Assembly: GCF_004123145.1 (NCBI RefSeq)
Contig: NZ_SDKC01000001.1
Location: forward strand, 1,693,501 to 1,757,500
DNA from: Blautia faecicola
GTDB taxonomy: Bacteria; Bacillota; Clostridia; Lachnospirales; Lachnospiraceae
Direction of reading: 5' to 3'
Length of the DNA: 64,000 nt
Shown one piece after another: positions 16,443 through 25,126 of the stretch. Each line of letters begins with the position of its first letter. The stretch's first letter is position 1. The notes under the pieces were generated by a model. The model made no database searches. It was not told the DNA's origin and saw nothing but the letters and a program-made list of their open reading frames with translations. The translations under genes were made by a program, and so were the position numbers.

Positions 16443-17087
16443 ATGAAGACCAATACCATTATTACAATAGGCCGTCAGTACGGAAGTGCCGGACGCCAGA
16501 TTGGAAGAACCCTTGCAGAAGAGTTAGGTATCAAGTGTTACGATAAAGAGTTACTGGAACGTGCCGCAAAGGAAAGTGGACTTTGTGAAGAACTTTTTGA
16601 GAACCATGATGAGAAACCAACCAACAGTTTTCTGTATTCTCTGGTGATGGATACATACTCTTTTGGTTATACTTCATCTGCATTCTCTGATATGCCAATC
16701 AATCAGAAAGTTTTCCTTGCTCAGTTTGAAACCATCAAGAAGATCGCATCAGAAGGACCGTGTATCATGATCGGTCGTTGCGCAGATTATGCACTGGCAG
16801 ATTTTGATAACTGTCTCAGCGTATTCTTCCATGCAGATTTACAGACGCGTATTCGCAGAATTGCAAAGATTTACGATCTGACGGATGCGAAAGCAAAAGA
16901 CCGTATCATCAAGACAGATAAGAAACGTTCCAGCTACTATAACTACTATACCAGCAAACGCTGGGGAGATGCAGATTCCTATGATCTGTGTATCGACAGT
17001 GGCAAGTTTGGTGTGGATGGTTCCGTGGAATTGTTGCTGAACGCGATTCAGTTAAAAGAAAAAGGATATAAGAAGGCAATTTATTAA
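16443..17087 (+). CDS. cytidylate kinase-like family protein
   Basis: 214 aa. The P-loop is degenerate in the way of this family: ITIGRQYGSAGRQIGRTLAEELG. LGIKCYDKELLERAAKESG, CIMIGRCADY, RIRRIAKIYDLT and the YYNYYTSKRWGDADSYDLCIDSG segment are typical of the cytidylate-kinase-2-like proteins common in Clostridia. The true CMK is usually elsewhere in the genome, and the substrate of these proteins is not established. Strong ribosome site GGGAGGGG. A perfect TATAAT at 16402-16407 lies upstream with a weak -35, so it may be transcribed on its own. Confidence 0.85.
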   Translation: MKTNTIITIGRQYGSAGRQIGRTLAEELGIKCYDKELLERAAKESGLCEELFENHDEKPTNSFLYSLVMDTYSFGYTSSAFSDMPINQKVFLAQFETIKKIASEGPCIMIGRCADYALADFDNCLSVFFHADLQTRIRRIAKIYDLTDAKAKDRIIKTDKKRSSYYNYYTSKRWGDADSYDLCIDSGKFGVDGSVELLLNAIQLKEKGYKKAIY

Positions 17088-17140
17088 AAGAAACATGTCT
17101 TGATAGGTGATACGATCAAGATAAGTTCGGATAACACAAA

Positions 17141-17188
17141 AAACCAGATTCTACAGTTTATTAGGTTAAGTACTGTAGAATCTGGTTT
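17141..17188. terminator. bidirectional terminator
   Basis: A perfect 17-base stem (17141-17157 with 17172-17188) around a 14-base loop, with A-rich left and T-rich right flanks, between two convergent genes. Confidence 0.95.
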
Positions 17189-17196
17189 TCTGTTGC

Positions 17197-17922
17197 TTAT
17201 CGGATCCGAGGGGTCCAGTCGGAAATATTACCGTTTATGATAGCAGAAAACATACGCTCTTTCACACCTGGATTTTCCAGATTTAGTTTTCTCAGAAGAT
17301 CTTTCACATACTGGCGTTTGGTATAACCGTCTGCCGGGCAAGGACTCTTGACTACAGGAAGCTGATATTTTCTGCAAAATCCTTTGACGTCAGCCTCACT
17401 GACATACATCAGAGGACGGATTACGGTCAGATTGGTACGATCCAGATGCGTGATCGGAGGAAAAGAGTAGAAGTGACCTTCATAAATCAGGGACATCATC
17501 ATAGTCTCCACGATATCATCTTTGTGATGTGCGTAGGCAATTTTATTGCAGCCAAGTTTTTTCACAGCATCATTTAGTGCGCCTTTTCGCATCTTTGCAC
17601 ACAGAGAGCATGGATTTTTTTCTTTCCGTTCTTCAAACACGATCTGTGCGATCTCTGTTTTGACTACTGTATAGGGGATTTGCATGGTCTCACATAAGTG
17701 CCGGATATGAGAAAGATCAAAATCAGGATTCCCCAGATCTACGGTAATTGCCTCCAGATCGAATTTTTCAGGATAAAAGCGCTGCAGACCATGAAGTGCG
17801 TATAAAAGCGTTAGACTGTCCTTTCCGCCGGATATACCGATGGCAATTTTGTCTCCGGTATGGATCATGCCATAATCGTCTATGGCTCGTCTTGTCTGAC
17901 TCATCAACTGTTGCAGTTTCAT
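17197..17922 (-). CDS. TtcA-like tRNA thiolation PP-loop ATPase
   Basis: 241 aa. The PP-loop SGGKDS is at residues 31-36 and the CxxC pair at Cys105/Cys108 (CSLCAKMRKG); AYAHHKDDIVETMM and the later SPCPADGYTKRQ are also as in the TtcA/TtuA superfamily, where three cysteines hold an Fe-S cluster used for tRNA 2-thiolation. E. coli TtcA thiolates cytidine 32. In Firmicutes this subgroup may have another target, so the exact nucleoside is uncertain. Ribosome site AAAGGAG. It stands alone, convergent with the kinase-like gene. Confidence 0.85.
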   Translation of the reverse strand: MKLQQLMSQTRRAIDDYGMIHTGDKIAIGISGGKDSLTLLYALHGLQRFYPEKFDLEAITVDLGNPDFDLSHIRHLCETMQIPYTVVKTEIAQIVFEERKEKNPCSLCAKMRKGALNDAVKKLGCNKIAYAHHKDDIVETMMMSLIYEGHFYSFPPITHLDRTNLTVIRPLMYVSEADVKGFCRKYQLPVVKSPCPADGYTKRQYVKDLLRKLNLENPGVKERMFSAIINGNISDWTPRIR

Positions 17923-18036
17923 AAATTTCTCCTTTTTATAGTAGAGTCTGTCTGGAAAAGTATTCCTGATATGCAGTATATCAAAAAAATGGTTTACAGA
18001 AAAGTCACAAAAAGTTAATGCATAAGATTTTATCTG

Positions 18037-18045
18037 TGTTATAAT
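18037..18045 (+). promoter_or_regulatory. extended -10 promoter for the AI-2E transporter gene
   Basis: TGTTATAAT forms an extended -10 (TGnTATAAT), 41 bases before the start codon. The -35 is weak. Confidence 0.5.
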
Positions 18046-18086
18046 ACTTGATATATGTGTACCAAAACACGGTTGGAGGCGTTTAG

Positions 18087-19472
18087 ATGAAAAATTTTTT
18101 GGAAAAGAAATATGTACAGATTGGTGTCACGGCTTTTTGTGTGATTGCAGCTAGTTTGTTGTTTTACTTTGGAATCTTTCACACAGCATCGATTACAAAG
18201 GGATTAAAGGCTATTTACAACATTCTCACACCGATTGTGTATGCGGCTGCGATTTCTTATGTTCTGTGGCCGCTTATCCGTTTTATGGAGAAAAGTATTA
18301 TTTATCGGATCTGTGAAAAAAAGAACTGGAAGCCGTCGGAAAAAGTTCGCCATGGAATCCGGATGATCTGTGTGATTGTTACGTTACTTTTGTTTTTCTT
18401 TGGAATTTATGGATTGCTGTCTATGCTGATTCCGGAATTGATTAACAGTATTACCAATATTATTGATAACCTTCCACGATATATCAATAATATTGAAAAA
18501 TGGCTGACGAATCTGCTGAAAAATTATCCGGAACTGGAAGAAAACTCCAGTATGATTTTTTCTACCGTAACGGCGCGGGCGGAGACATGGCTTACGAATG
18601 ACCTGCTTCCTAAGATCAATCTTCTGGTGGCAAGTTTTTCTACAGGCTTTATGGGTGCACTGGTATTTTTGAAAAATTTTCTGATCGGTGCGATGATCTC
18701 CATCTATCTGTTATATGGGAAAGAGTCCTATGTTGCACAGGGGAAGAGACTCCTATATTGTCTGTTCAGTACGCAGACAACAAATAATATCATTCGTGAT
18801 CTTCAATATGTGGACAAAACGTTTGGCGGATTTATTATAGGAAAAGTTCTGGATTCTCTGATTATTGGAATTTTGTGTTATATAGGCACTACGATTCTTA
18901 ATCTGCCATATGCTCTGCTGGTCAGTGTAATTGTCGGTGTAACAAATGTGATTCCGTTTTTCGGACCATATATCGGAGCGGTACCAAGTGCGGTGCTGAT
19001 CTTGCTGGTTAATCCAATTCAGTGCATTTATTTTGTTATCTTTATTTTACTGCTGCAGCAGTTTGACGGAAACTTCCTCGGACCGAAGATTCTCGGTGGT
19101 TCTACAGGACTTTCCAGTTTTATGGTTATCGTTGCGATCCTTGTGGGTGGTGGTCTTTTTGGAATCTTTGGTATGTTTGTAGGTGTTCCGGCCTGTGCAA
19201 TTATCTGCACGGTGATCCGGAATGGTATTCAGAGCCGACTGGAGAAAAAGAAAATGCCGATAGATCTTGAAAGCTACCGGGATATTGATCATCTGGATGC
19301 GAAAACTCTGCAGCCGATAGCGCCTTCAGCACAAAAGCCGGGAAGTGACAGTGCTTTTAAAAGTTACCGTAAGATCCAGTCAAAGGCAAGTCTGATGTCA
19401 AGGGAAAAGAGAAAAATGAATGGAGAAGTAGAAGAAGTCTCGGAAGAACAGAAAAAAGAAGAAAATAAGTAA
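18087..19472 (+). CDS. AI-2E family transporter (YdiK/PerM type)
   Basis: 461-aa polytopic membrane protein with about eight spans. A long amphipathic stretch between spans 3 and 4 (NIIDNLPRYINNIEKWLTNL) and the C-terminal block with GVTNVIPFFGPYIGAVP and NFLGPKILGGSTGLSSFMVI are diagnostic of the family. Members export AI-2 or act in Na+/H+ exchange; most are uncharacterised. The charged C-terminal tail of about 80 residues is cytoplasmic. Ribosome site TTGGAGG. dtd follows after 51 bases. Confidence 0.9.
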   Translation: MKNFLEKKYVQIGVTAFCVIAASLLFYFGIFHTASITKGLKAIYNILTPIVYAAAISYVLWPLIRFMEKSIIYRICEKKNWKPSEKVRHGIRMICVIVTLLLFFFGIYGLLSMLIPELINSITNIIDNLPRYINNIEKWLTNLLKNYPELEENSSMIFSTVTARAETWLTNDLLPKINLLVASFSTGFMGALVFLKNFLIGAMISIYLLYGKESYVAQGKRLLYCLFSTQTTNNIIRDLQYVDKTFGGFIIGKVLDSLIIGILCYIGTTILNLPYALLVSVIVGVTNVIPFFGPYIGAVPSAVLILLVNPIQCIYFVIFILLLQQFDGNFLGPKILGGSTGLSSFMVIVAILVGGGLFGIFGMFVGVPACAIICTVIRNGIQSRLEKKKMPIDLESYRDIDHLDAKTLQPIAPSAQKPGSDSAFKSYRKIQSKASLMSREKRKMNGEVEEVSEEQKKEENK

Positions 19473-19523
19473 GAATTTCTGAAAAAAATTTCAGAATAAG
19501 AAGAATATAAGGGAGAAAATGAT

Positions 19524-19973
19524 ATGAAATTGGTAATACAGCGGTGTCAGGAAGCCAGCGTGTCGGTTGCTGGAGAGACAGTAGGTACGATACAAAACGG
19601 GTTGATGGTTTTGATCGGTGTGGGAAAAGATGATACGGAAGAAATAGCTGACAAATATCTGAAAAAATTACTGCAACTGCGAATCTTTGAGGATGAAAAT
19701 GGGAAGACCAATCGTTCATTAAAAGATGTGAGTGGCTCATTATTGCTGATTTCGCAGTTTACCCTTTATGCTAACTGTCGTCATGGAAACCGGCCCAGCT
19801 TTACAGATGCAGGAGATCCGAAAAATGCAGAACGCTTATACAAATATCTGATCGCAAAAGCAAAGGAGCAGGTACCTGTTGTAGAAACCGGAATTTTTGG
19901 AGCGGATATGAAAGTATCATTAGTTAATGATGGACCGTTTACGATTGTTTTGGACGATACGGCATTTGCATAA
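19524..19973 (+). CDS. dtd: D-aminoacyl-tRNA deacylase
   Basis: 149-aa homodimeric deacylase that hydrolyses D-aminoacyl-tRNA (and Gly-tRNA-Ala), protecting translation from D-amino acids. The two signature motifs that form the active site across the dimer are present: [17 protein letters not shown] and [12 protein letters not shown]. Length is typical. Ribosome site AGGGAG. It lies between the AI-2E transporter and the M23 gene. Confidence 0.96.
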   Translation: MKLVIQRCQEASVSVAGETVGTIQNGLMVLIGVGKDDTEEIADKYLKKLLQLRIFEDENGKTNRSLKDVSGSLLLISQFTLYANCRHGNRPSFTDAGDPKNAERLYKYLIAKAKEQVPVVETGIFGADMKVSLVNDGPFTIVLDDTAFA

Positions 19974-19996
19974 AAAATAGAAAGGAACTACTATTC

Positions 19997-21469
19997 ATGC
20001 ATGATAATAAAAGTCAATGGTTTATACAGGTATTCTGCGGAGTGTTAACAGCGTTTGCATTGTTTATTCCGCTGCCTGCGATGGTGTTTGCGGAAGACGA
20101 GCAACAGGAGTACGTGCAGGAATCCGGGCAGGATGTGCCGGAATCAGAGTTATCTGAGAAAGTGGGTGAAATTCATACAGAAGATTATACAGAAGGCTGG
20201 GTTTTGATAGATGACAAGAGTCATTGGCAGTATGCGGATGGCACTTTTGCATACAACACCTGGATAGAAGATAATGGGAAAAAGTATTATCTGGATGAAA
20301 ATGGGGAGCTGGATCCTTCAATGGTTTGGCATGATCCGGGATGGAGATTGAACTTTGAAGGATGGTGGTGGCAAAATGAGGATGGATCTTATCCGACCTC
20401 CTGTTTTAAGGACATTAATAATGTTACATATTATTTTGACAGCGATGGTTATATGACTGTCGGATGGCTTTTTCTTGATGGTTCCTGGTACTATTTCAGC
20501 GATTCCGGAAATATGGTAACGAATGGCTGGATTTATGTAAAAGGAAACTGGTATTATTTGGACTCGTCAGGAGCAATGCGTACCGGTTGGCAAAAAATTG
20601 ATGGGCAGTGGTATTATCTTCAGGAGAGCGGTGCTATGTGTACCGGTTGGCTGCAGAATGGTAACAGCTGGTATTATCTGGGAAGTTCCGGAGCGATGGC
20701 TACAGACTGGGTGTATGTAAACGGCACCTGGTACTATCTGAACAGCTCGGGAGAAATGGTCATTGGCTGGCAAAGGATTCGCGGAAACTGGTACTTCTTT
20801 CAGGGAAGTGGAGCTATGAGCATTGGCTGGCAGCAGGCTGGTGGCAGCTGGTATTATCTGAATAATTCCGGAGCAATGCTTACCGGATGGATTCAGATAA
20901 ACAGCGGTTGGTTTTATCTGAGTGAATCCGGAGCGATGGTTATCGGTTGGCAAAAGATTGGTGATTACTGGTACTATTTCCGTGAAAGCGGTTTGATGGC
21001 AGCAGATACCTGGATAGATTCCTATTATCTTACGAGTTCAGGAGCATGGGATCCTTCTGTTGCATATGATAATATTTATACCTGGCCTTGCCCGGGGTAT
21101 ACCAGGATCAGCAGTGATTATGGTCCACGGCCCCGTCCTACAGCAGGAGCATCATCTTATCATCGTGGAATTGATATTTCAGCACCGGAAGGGGCAACTG
21201 TTACATCGATTCATCGCGGAACAGTACAAAGTTATGGATATAATGGAACTATGGGTAACTATGTAAAGATCAGTCATGGAAATGGCGTTGTATCTGTATA
21301 TATGCATATGAGCAGGATCGCAAATATACATACCGGTATGAGTGTTTCTGCAGGAACGACCATTGGATATGTGGGATCAACAGGCGTAGCAACTGGAGCA
21401 CATCTGCATCTTGGAATTCTCCTGAATGGAAATTATGTGTCACCGTGGAATTATATTTCAAGACCATAA
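19997..21469 (+). CDS. secreted cell-wall-binding-repeat M23 metallopeptidase
   Basis: 490 aa. A signal peptide (residues 1-32, VLTAFALFIPLPAMVFA) leads to a region of choline-binding-like (GW/YY) repeats: nine clear copies of about 20 residues of the form GW...WYYL..SGAM between roughly residues 155 and 338 (nt 20461-21010), with weaker ones before. The C-terminal M23 domain has HRGID (His389, Asp393) and GAHLHLG (His469, His471), the zinc ligands of LytM-type glycyl/D,L-endopeptidases. It would bind teichoic-acid or choline-like wall decorations and cleave cross-links. A strong terminator follows the gene, and between them lies a repeat element. Confidence 0.9.
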   Translation: MHDNKSQWFIQVFCGVLTAFALFIPLPAMVFAEDEQQEYVQESGQDVPESELSEKVGEIHTEDYTEGWVLIDDKSHWQYADGTFAYNTWIEDNGKKYYLDENGELDPSMVWHDPGWRLNFEGWWWQNEDGSYPTSCFKDINNVTYYFDSDGYMTVGWLFLDGSWYYFSDSGNMVTNGWIYVKGNWYYLDSSGAMRTGWQKIDGQWYYLQESGAMCTGWLQNGNSWYYLGSSGAMATDWVYVNGTWYYLNSSGEMVIGWQRIRGNWYFFQGSGAMSIGWQQAGGSWYYLNNSGAMLTGWIQINSGWFYLSESGAMVIGWQKIGDYWYYFRESGLMAADTWIDSYYLTSSGAWDPSVAYDNIYTWPCPGYTRISSDYGPRPRPTAGASSYHRGIDISAPEGATVTSIHRGTVQSYGYNGTMGNYVKISHGNGVVSVYMHMSRIANIHTGMSVSAGTTIGYVGSTGVATGAHLHLGILLNGNYVSPWNYISRP

Positions 21470-21476
21470 AATTGGT

Positions 21477-21558
21477 TAGAGTGTGTATGAAAAATCATTT
21501 CTGCAATTGCACGTTCCACAAGCTGTGATGCGAATCTTGCAGAAAACATTTTTCAAAG
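21477..21558. repeat. short, partial copy of the 166-base inverted-repeat element
   Basis: Starts TAGAGTGTGTATGAAAAATC and agrees with the left arm of the element at 61504-61669 over about 30 bases with few differences. The right arm pairs back (TGCAGAAAACATTTTTCAAA) but the outer ACACGCTCTAG is missing. It lies just behind the M23 gene stop. Confidence 0.65.
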
Positions 21559-21576
21559 ATAATATAGAATATAATT

Positions 21577-21617
21577 AATAGACAGAGACCGAATTAGCGA
21601 CTCTGTCTATTTTTTTG
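21577..21617 (+). terminator. terminator of the M23 peptidase gene
   Basis: AATAGACAGAG and CTCTGTCTATT form a perfect 11-base stem around 13 bases, followed by a run of T. Confidence 0.9.
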
Positions 21618-21663
21618 TTGCATTGCATATCAAAATTGGGTTAGTGGACCGACCAATCTTGAT
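21617..21663. repeat. hairpin repeat starting GTTGCATTGCATATCAA, copy A
   Basis: After the 17-base head, ATCAAAATTGG (21629-21639) pairs with CCAATCTTGAT (21653-21663). The same head and a comparable hairpin with different paired bases occur at 38094-38139. Confidence 0.65.
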
Positions 21664-21692
21664 TTCATGTAATAAAGTGATATTTGCGATGT

Positions 21693-22763
21693 TTAGTTTT
21701 GCTTGGGCGGTTCTTCCCTCAATCGCAAAGCGGAAGCTGCTTTCCGGCGCTGTTCGTCACCGACAGAAGCATAGTGTTTCCGAGTGGTATTGACATCTTT
21801 ATGACCAAGTACGTCGGCAACCAGATAAATGTCTCCGGTCTCGCGGTATAAGGCGGTGCCGTAAGTACTGCGCAATTTGTGAGGCGTGATTTTTTTTGTG
21901 GAAGTAATATGTTGCGCATACTTTTTGACCAGATTTTCCACGGCCTGTACGCCCATTCGTTTCCTCTGAATAGAATAGAAGAGAGCGTGTTCATGACCGG
22001 CTATCGGTGTAATTGATTCACGTACTTCCAGATAATCGAGCAGTGCTTTTTCAACTTCTTCACCGAAATATACAAACATTTCGTTTCCACCTTTTCGGGT
22101 GACTTTTACTGCGTCGTTTTTAAAATCCAGATCTTCGACATCCAGACCAACACATTCTGATACACGGATTCCGGTTCCGAGCAGGAGAGTGATCAGCGCG
22201 AGATCACGGGTTTTTGTTTTCTCATAATAAGCTTTTTTCTGTCCGGAAAGCTGATCACCGGCATGTTCAACATAATCCAGAAGCATAGCAACTTCATCCG
22301 TATCCAGGCGAATGATGGCTTTTTCATGAAGTTTTGGCATAGTGATCAAAGCGGGGGGATTGGTCTTGATCATTTCGTGTTTGAAGTAATAATTATAAAA
22401 GCTTCGTAACGTCGAAATTTTGCGTTTTAAGCCGGTTTCTCCATTGGTGATATAAGAATCCTGGCTGTCTTTATAAACTTTCAAATATTCCATAAATTCC
22501 TCGATACCAAGAGCCTGTACCTGATCCAGGACGTCGATAGTCAGATCTGTGATTTTTTTATCCTTAAACAGTGGATTTTCGTTTACGAGAAACTGGAAAA
22601 AAATCCGTATGTCATAGGCATAGGAAATTCTGGTTTTGGTAGTTGTTGTTGAATCAATTGCCCGAAAATAATCTCTGGAAAATTCCGGAAGAGTACGAAG
22701 GACTTCACGAAGTTTTAAAACATTTTCCATATCCGTTTGTTCATGATAAGTAATTCGATCCAT
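21693..22763 (-). CDS. tyrosine recombinase, XerS-like
   Basis: 356 aa. An N-terminal SAM-like core-binding domain (about 25-135) precedes the catalytic domain with the full set: Arg200 (GTGIRVSE), Lys224 (TRKGG), His295 and Arg298 (HKLRST), His321 (LGHKDV) and nucleophile Tyr331 (TTRKHYA). The exact length of 356 aa, the two-part linker and the DLALITLLLGTGIRVSECVGLD stretch resemble XerS, the single chromosome-dimer recombinase of streptococci, more than XerC/XerD (about 300 aa). No phage or integron gene is near, so a housekeeping or dif-like role is more likely than an integrase. It has its own promoter. Confidence 0.85.
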   Translation of the reverse strand: MDRITYHEQTDMENVLKLREVLRTLPEFSRDYFRAIDSTTTTKTRISYAYDIRIFFQFLVNENPLFKDKKITDLTIDVLDQVQALGIEEFMEYLKVYKDSQDSYITNGETGLKRKISTLRSFYNYYFKHEMIKTNPPALITMPKLHEKAIIRLDTDEVAMLLDYVEHAGDQLSGQKKAYYEKTKTRDLALITLLLGTGIRVSECVGLDVEDLDFKNDAVKVTRKGGNEMFVYFGEEVEKALLDYLEVRESITPIAGHEHALFYSIQRKRMGVQAVENLVKKYAQHITSTKKITPHKLRSTYGTALYRETGDIYLVADVLGHKDVNTTRKHYASVGDEQRRKAASALRLREEPPKQN

Positions 22764-22808
22764 AATAAAAATCCTTTCTGAATGTTAAAAAATAAAGGCA
22801 CTGAAAGA

Positions 22809-22837
22809 ATTTTAACATAGCAAAAGAGCTCTGTCAA
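22809..22837 (-). promoter_or_regulatory. consensus promoter for the recombinase gene
   Basis: On the minus strand TTGACA (22837-22832), 17-base spacer, TAAAAT (22814-22809), 46 bases before the start codon. The -35 lies inside the left arm of an inverted repeat. Confidence 0.8.
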
Positions 22838-22876
22838 TCTATACGACAAACAACAGTTTTTCAAATAGATTGACAG
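22831..22876. repeat. perfect 12-base inverted repeat around a 22-base spacer
   Basis: CTGTCAATCTAT (22831-22842) and ATAGATTGACAG (22865-22876). Each arm carries a TTGACA -35 hexamer, on opposite strands. In the minus direction it is also a hairpin downstream of the prolyl-tRNA deacylase gene, so it may be an operator, a terminator, or both. Confidence 0.7.
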
Positions 22877-22894
22877 GAAAACCACCAGAAGTGC

Positions 22895-23434
22895 CTATAA
22901 ATGTACTTCCGTCATGGTATGATCCACTGCCTTCAGAAACGTTTCAAATACATCTTCTGTTTTTAAACGTAAACTGGATGTGTTGATACATGGATGACAT
23001 CCGAAGTATTCTTCTCTCAGTACATCACTGTCGACTAACAGGCGAACCAGGTGTTCGGTGTCATTCATCAGTGCCAGGATGCTCACGGAACCGGGTGTTA
23101 CATCAAGGAATTCCTCCATGTAATCCGCAGTTCCAAAGGATAAACGTGCGCTGCCAATCTGTGCGGACAAATCTTTGGTTTTAAATACTTTATCTCCCGG
23201 GATTAACAATAAATAAAAGTCCGTTTTCTGTCGGTTACATAAAAACAGATTTTTACAGATCATTGCTCCCAGTGTTTTGTCTATTTCTTCACAGACATCC
23301 ATATGCATAGCCGGTTCGTGATCGATCCGGTCATATTCGATATGCAGCTGATCCAGTAATTTATATACTTTTTGTTCTTTTTCCAGACGATCCGCCATGT
23401 TTTCCGGACGTCCATGCTGTAATATCAGATTCAT
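22895..23434 (-). CDS. prolyl-tRNA deacylase (ProX/YbaK family)
   Basis: 179-aa editing protein of the YbaK/ProX fold that frees mischarged (mostly alanyl) tRNA-Pro in trans. Seen: YDRIDHEPAMHMDVCEEIDKTLG, AMICKNLFLCNRQKTDFYLLL, LSAQIGSARLSFG and the closing TEHLVRLLVDSDVL, typical of the stand-alone ProX/PrdX group of Clostridia. The start follows AAGGAGAT at somewhat long spacing. It is followed by the recombinase gene on the same strand, 131 bases downstream. Confidence 0.9.
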   Translation of the reverse strand: MNLILQHGRPENMADRLEKEQKVYKLLDQLHIEYDRIDHEPAMHMDVCEEIDKTLGAMICKNLFLCNRQKTDFYLLLIPGDKVFKTKDLSAQIGSARLSFGTADYMEEFLDVTPGSVSILALMNDTEHLVRLLVDSDVLREEYFGCHPCINTSSLRLKTEDVFETFLKAVDHTMTEVHL

Positions 23435-23659
23435 AAGTTTTAGCCATCTCCTTAATGTTTTTTTGTAAGTCCGAGGTCAAAAATCTTTTTGCAGGAAAAC
23501 TTGTGCCAGCCATCCGATTCTGTAACCCTGATATGATATATAATGCGTATTTGATTTTACATAAAAATACCATACACATATATTATAAAATAACAGTCAC
23601 AGAAATTCCAGAGATTTACTCCAATGTATAGGAAAAACTCTGTTTCTGTAAAAAAAGAA

Positions 23660-23699
23660 CATATAGAAAAAAATAATCATGGATCTTCTTTTCTATATG
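23660..23699 (-). terminator. terminator of the permease gene; rest of the 315-base gap empty
   Basis: CATATAGAAAA pairs with TTTTCTATATG; on the minus strand it is followed by TTCTTTTTTT. The remaining bases between 23435 and 23749 are AT-rich with no gene visible. Confidence 0.75.
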
Positions 23700-23749
23700 C
23701 CCTCTTAATCATCAATAAATGTAAATAATATTATCGTGTTACAACGAAT

Positions 23750-25102
23750 TTATTTTGCTTTCACATCCATCTGTTTCGGAAGAACCAGATTCAGGATGAT
23801 GGCGGAAATGGTAGCCAGCACAACCGGAGATTTTCCGAAAATTGTGGTTACCCAGTCCGGGAACTGCGCCAGGGATGCGCTTGCCTGTGTAACACCCATA
23901 CCCACTGCGATTGCAAGACCTACGATGGAGGTATTACGGAAGTTCAGTTCTTCAGAGGCAATCAGCTTCATACCTGTCATGGCAATGGATGCAAATACAG
24001 AAATGGTTGCACCACCCAGTACACAATAAGGAATGGTAGTCAGTAAAGAGGAAAACTTCGGGATCAGTCCGGCTGCAAGCAGGATCACTGCAGATAATCC
24101 CATTACTCTTCTGCTGGTTACTTTGGTTGTGGCAACGATTCCTACGTTCTGGCTGTAGGTTGCGGTAGGCAGACCACCGAAGAATGCGCAGATAATATTG
24201 CTGATACCGTATCCTACGATTCCGCCGGTTAATTCCTTATCGGTCGGCATACGATTCATAGCACCAGTTGTCGTTGCGGAAAAGTCACCGATTGCCTGTA
24301 CGGCATTGATCGCGAATAAAATGCCAATTGCTACACAGGATGATGGCTCAAAGGTAATTCCGAAGTGCATCGGTTTTGGTAACTGGAAGAAAGATGCACT
24401 TGCAACGGATGAAAAATCAATCATACCAAAAAACAGTGCCACAATATATCCGACAATAATTCCGATGAGAATAGATGCCAGTTTCCAGATTCCTTTTCCA
24501 TAGTGATTCAGGAATGTTACAACAATCAGGGTAATAATTGCTACCAGCCAGTTCTGCCAGGAACCATACTTTTCGCTGCTGGCACCACCTGCCATATAAT
24601 TGATAGCTGTCGGATATAAGGATAATCCAATAGCGAATACAACCGTTCCGGTGATCAATGGCGGGAAAAATTTACGGATTCGTTTGATATTTAATCCGAC
24701 CAGTAACGCAATGATACCGCCGACAATCTGTGCACCGAGGATGGTGGCAATATCATATTCTACTGCAATTGCCTGCATACTTGGTACATAAGCAAAACTG
24801 ATACCCATCATAACCGGAAGTCCGGAGCCGATGGCGAACCATTTGGTTTTTATAAACGGGAATAACTGTAATAATGTGGTAAGTGCTGACATGACTAGGG
24901 CAGCCTGGATCAGAATGACGGAATCCTGCTGGGAAAGTCCGGCTACTCCGGCAACAATGATGGATGGGGTTACACATCCTACAATCATGGCCAGTACGTG
25001 CTGGATCGCCAGCGGCATAGCCTGTCCGAACGATGGTTTTCCATAAAAATCAAACAATGCTTTGTCCATCTGTCTGGAATGACCTGTTTCTTTGGTACTC
25101 AT
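23750..25102 (-). CDS. purine (xanthine/uric acid) permease, NCS2 family
   Basis: 450-aa membrane protein with about 12-14 spans that would bring in xanthine, uric acid or a related purine by cation symport. NCS2 hallmarks: QHVLAMIVGCVTPSIIVAG in the first span, GSGLPVMMGISFAYVPSM, the substrate-site segment VQAIGDFSATTTGAMNR, and GGLPTATYSQNVGIVATTKVTSR. The G-D-F-S sequence and TYSQNVG fit the xanthine/urate branch better than UraA-type uracil carriers. Ribosome site AAGGAGG. It is preceded by a 240-base leader with palindromes but without a recognisable purine riboswitch. Confidence 0.9.
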   Translation of the reverse strand: MSTKETGHSRQMDKALFDFYGKPSFGQAMPLAIQHVLAMIVGCVTPSIIVAGVAGLSQQDSVILIQAALVMSALTTLLQLFPFIKTKWFAIGSGLPVMMGISFAYVPSMQAIAVEYDIATILGAQIVGGIIALLVGLNIKRIRKFFPPLITGTVVFAIGLSLYPTAINYMAGGASSEKYGSWQNWLVAIITLIVVTFLNHYGKGIWKLASILIGIIVGYIVALFFGMIDFSSVASASFFQLPKPMHFGITFEPSSCVAIGILFAINAVQAIGDFSATTTGAMNRMPTDKELTGGIVGYGISNIICAFFGGLPTATYSQNVGIVATTKVTSRRVMGLSAVILLAAGLIPKFSSLLTTIPYCVLGGATISVFASIAMTGMKLIASEELNFRNTSIVGLAIAVGMGVTQASASLAQFPDWVTTIFGKSPVVLATISAIILNLVLPKQMDVKAK

Positions 25103-25126
25103 ACTATCTTTTCCTCCTTGATGTTA

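Noticed and set aside
22764-22894. dif-like or attachment site for the recombinase
   Set aside because: The inverted repeat has 12-base arms and a 22-base spacer, unlike the 11-12 base arms with 5-8 base centre of dif sites.
23361-23579. 72-codon minus-strand frame overlapping the start of the prolyl-tRNA deacylase gene
   Set aside because: It overlaps a clear ProX start in another phase and has no domain.
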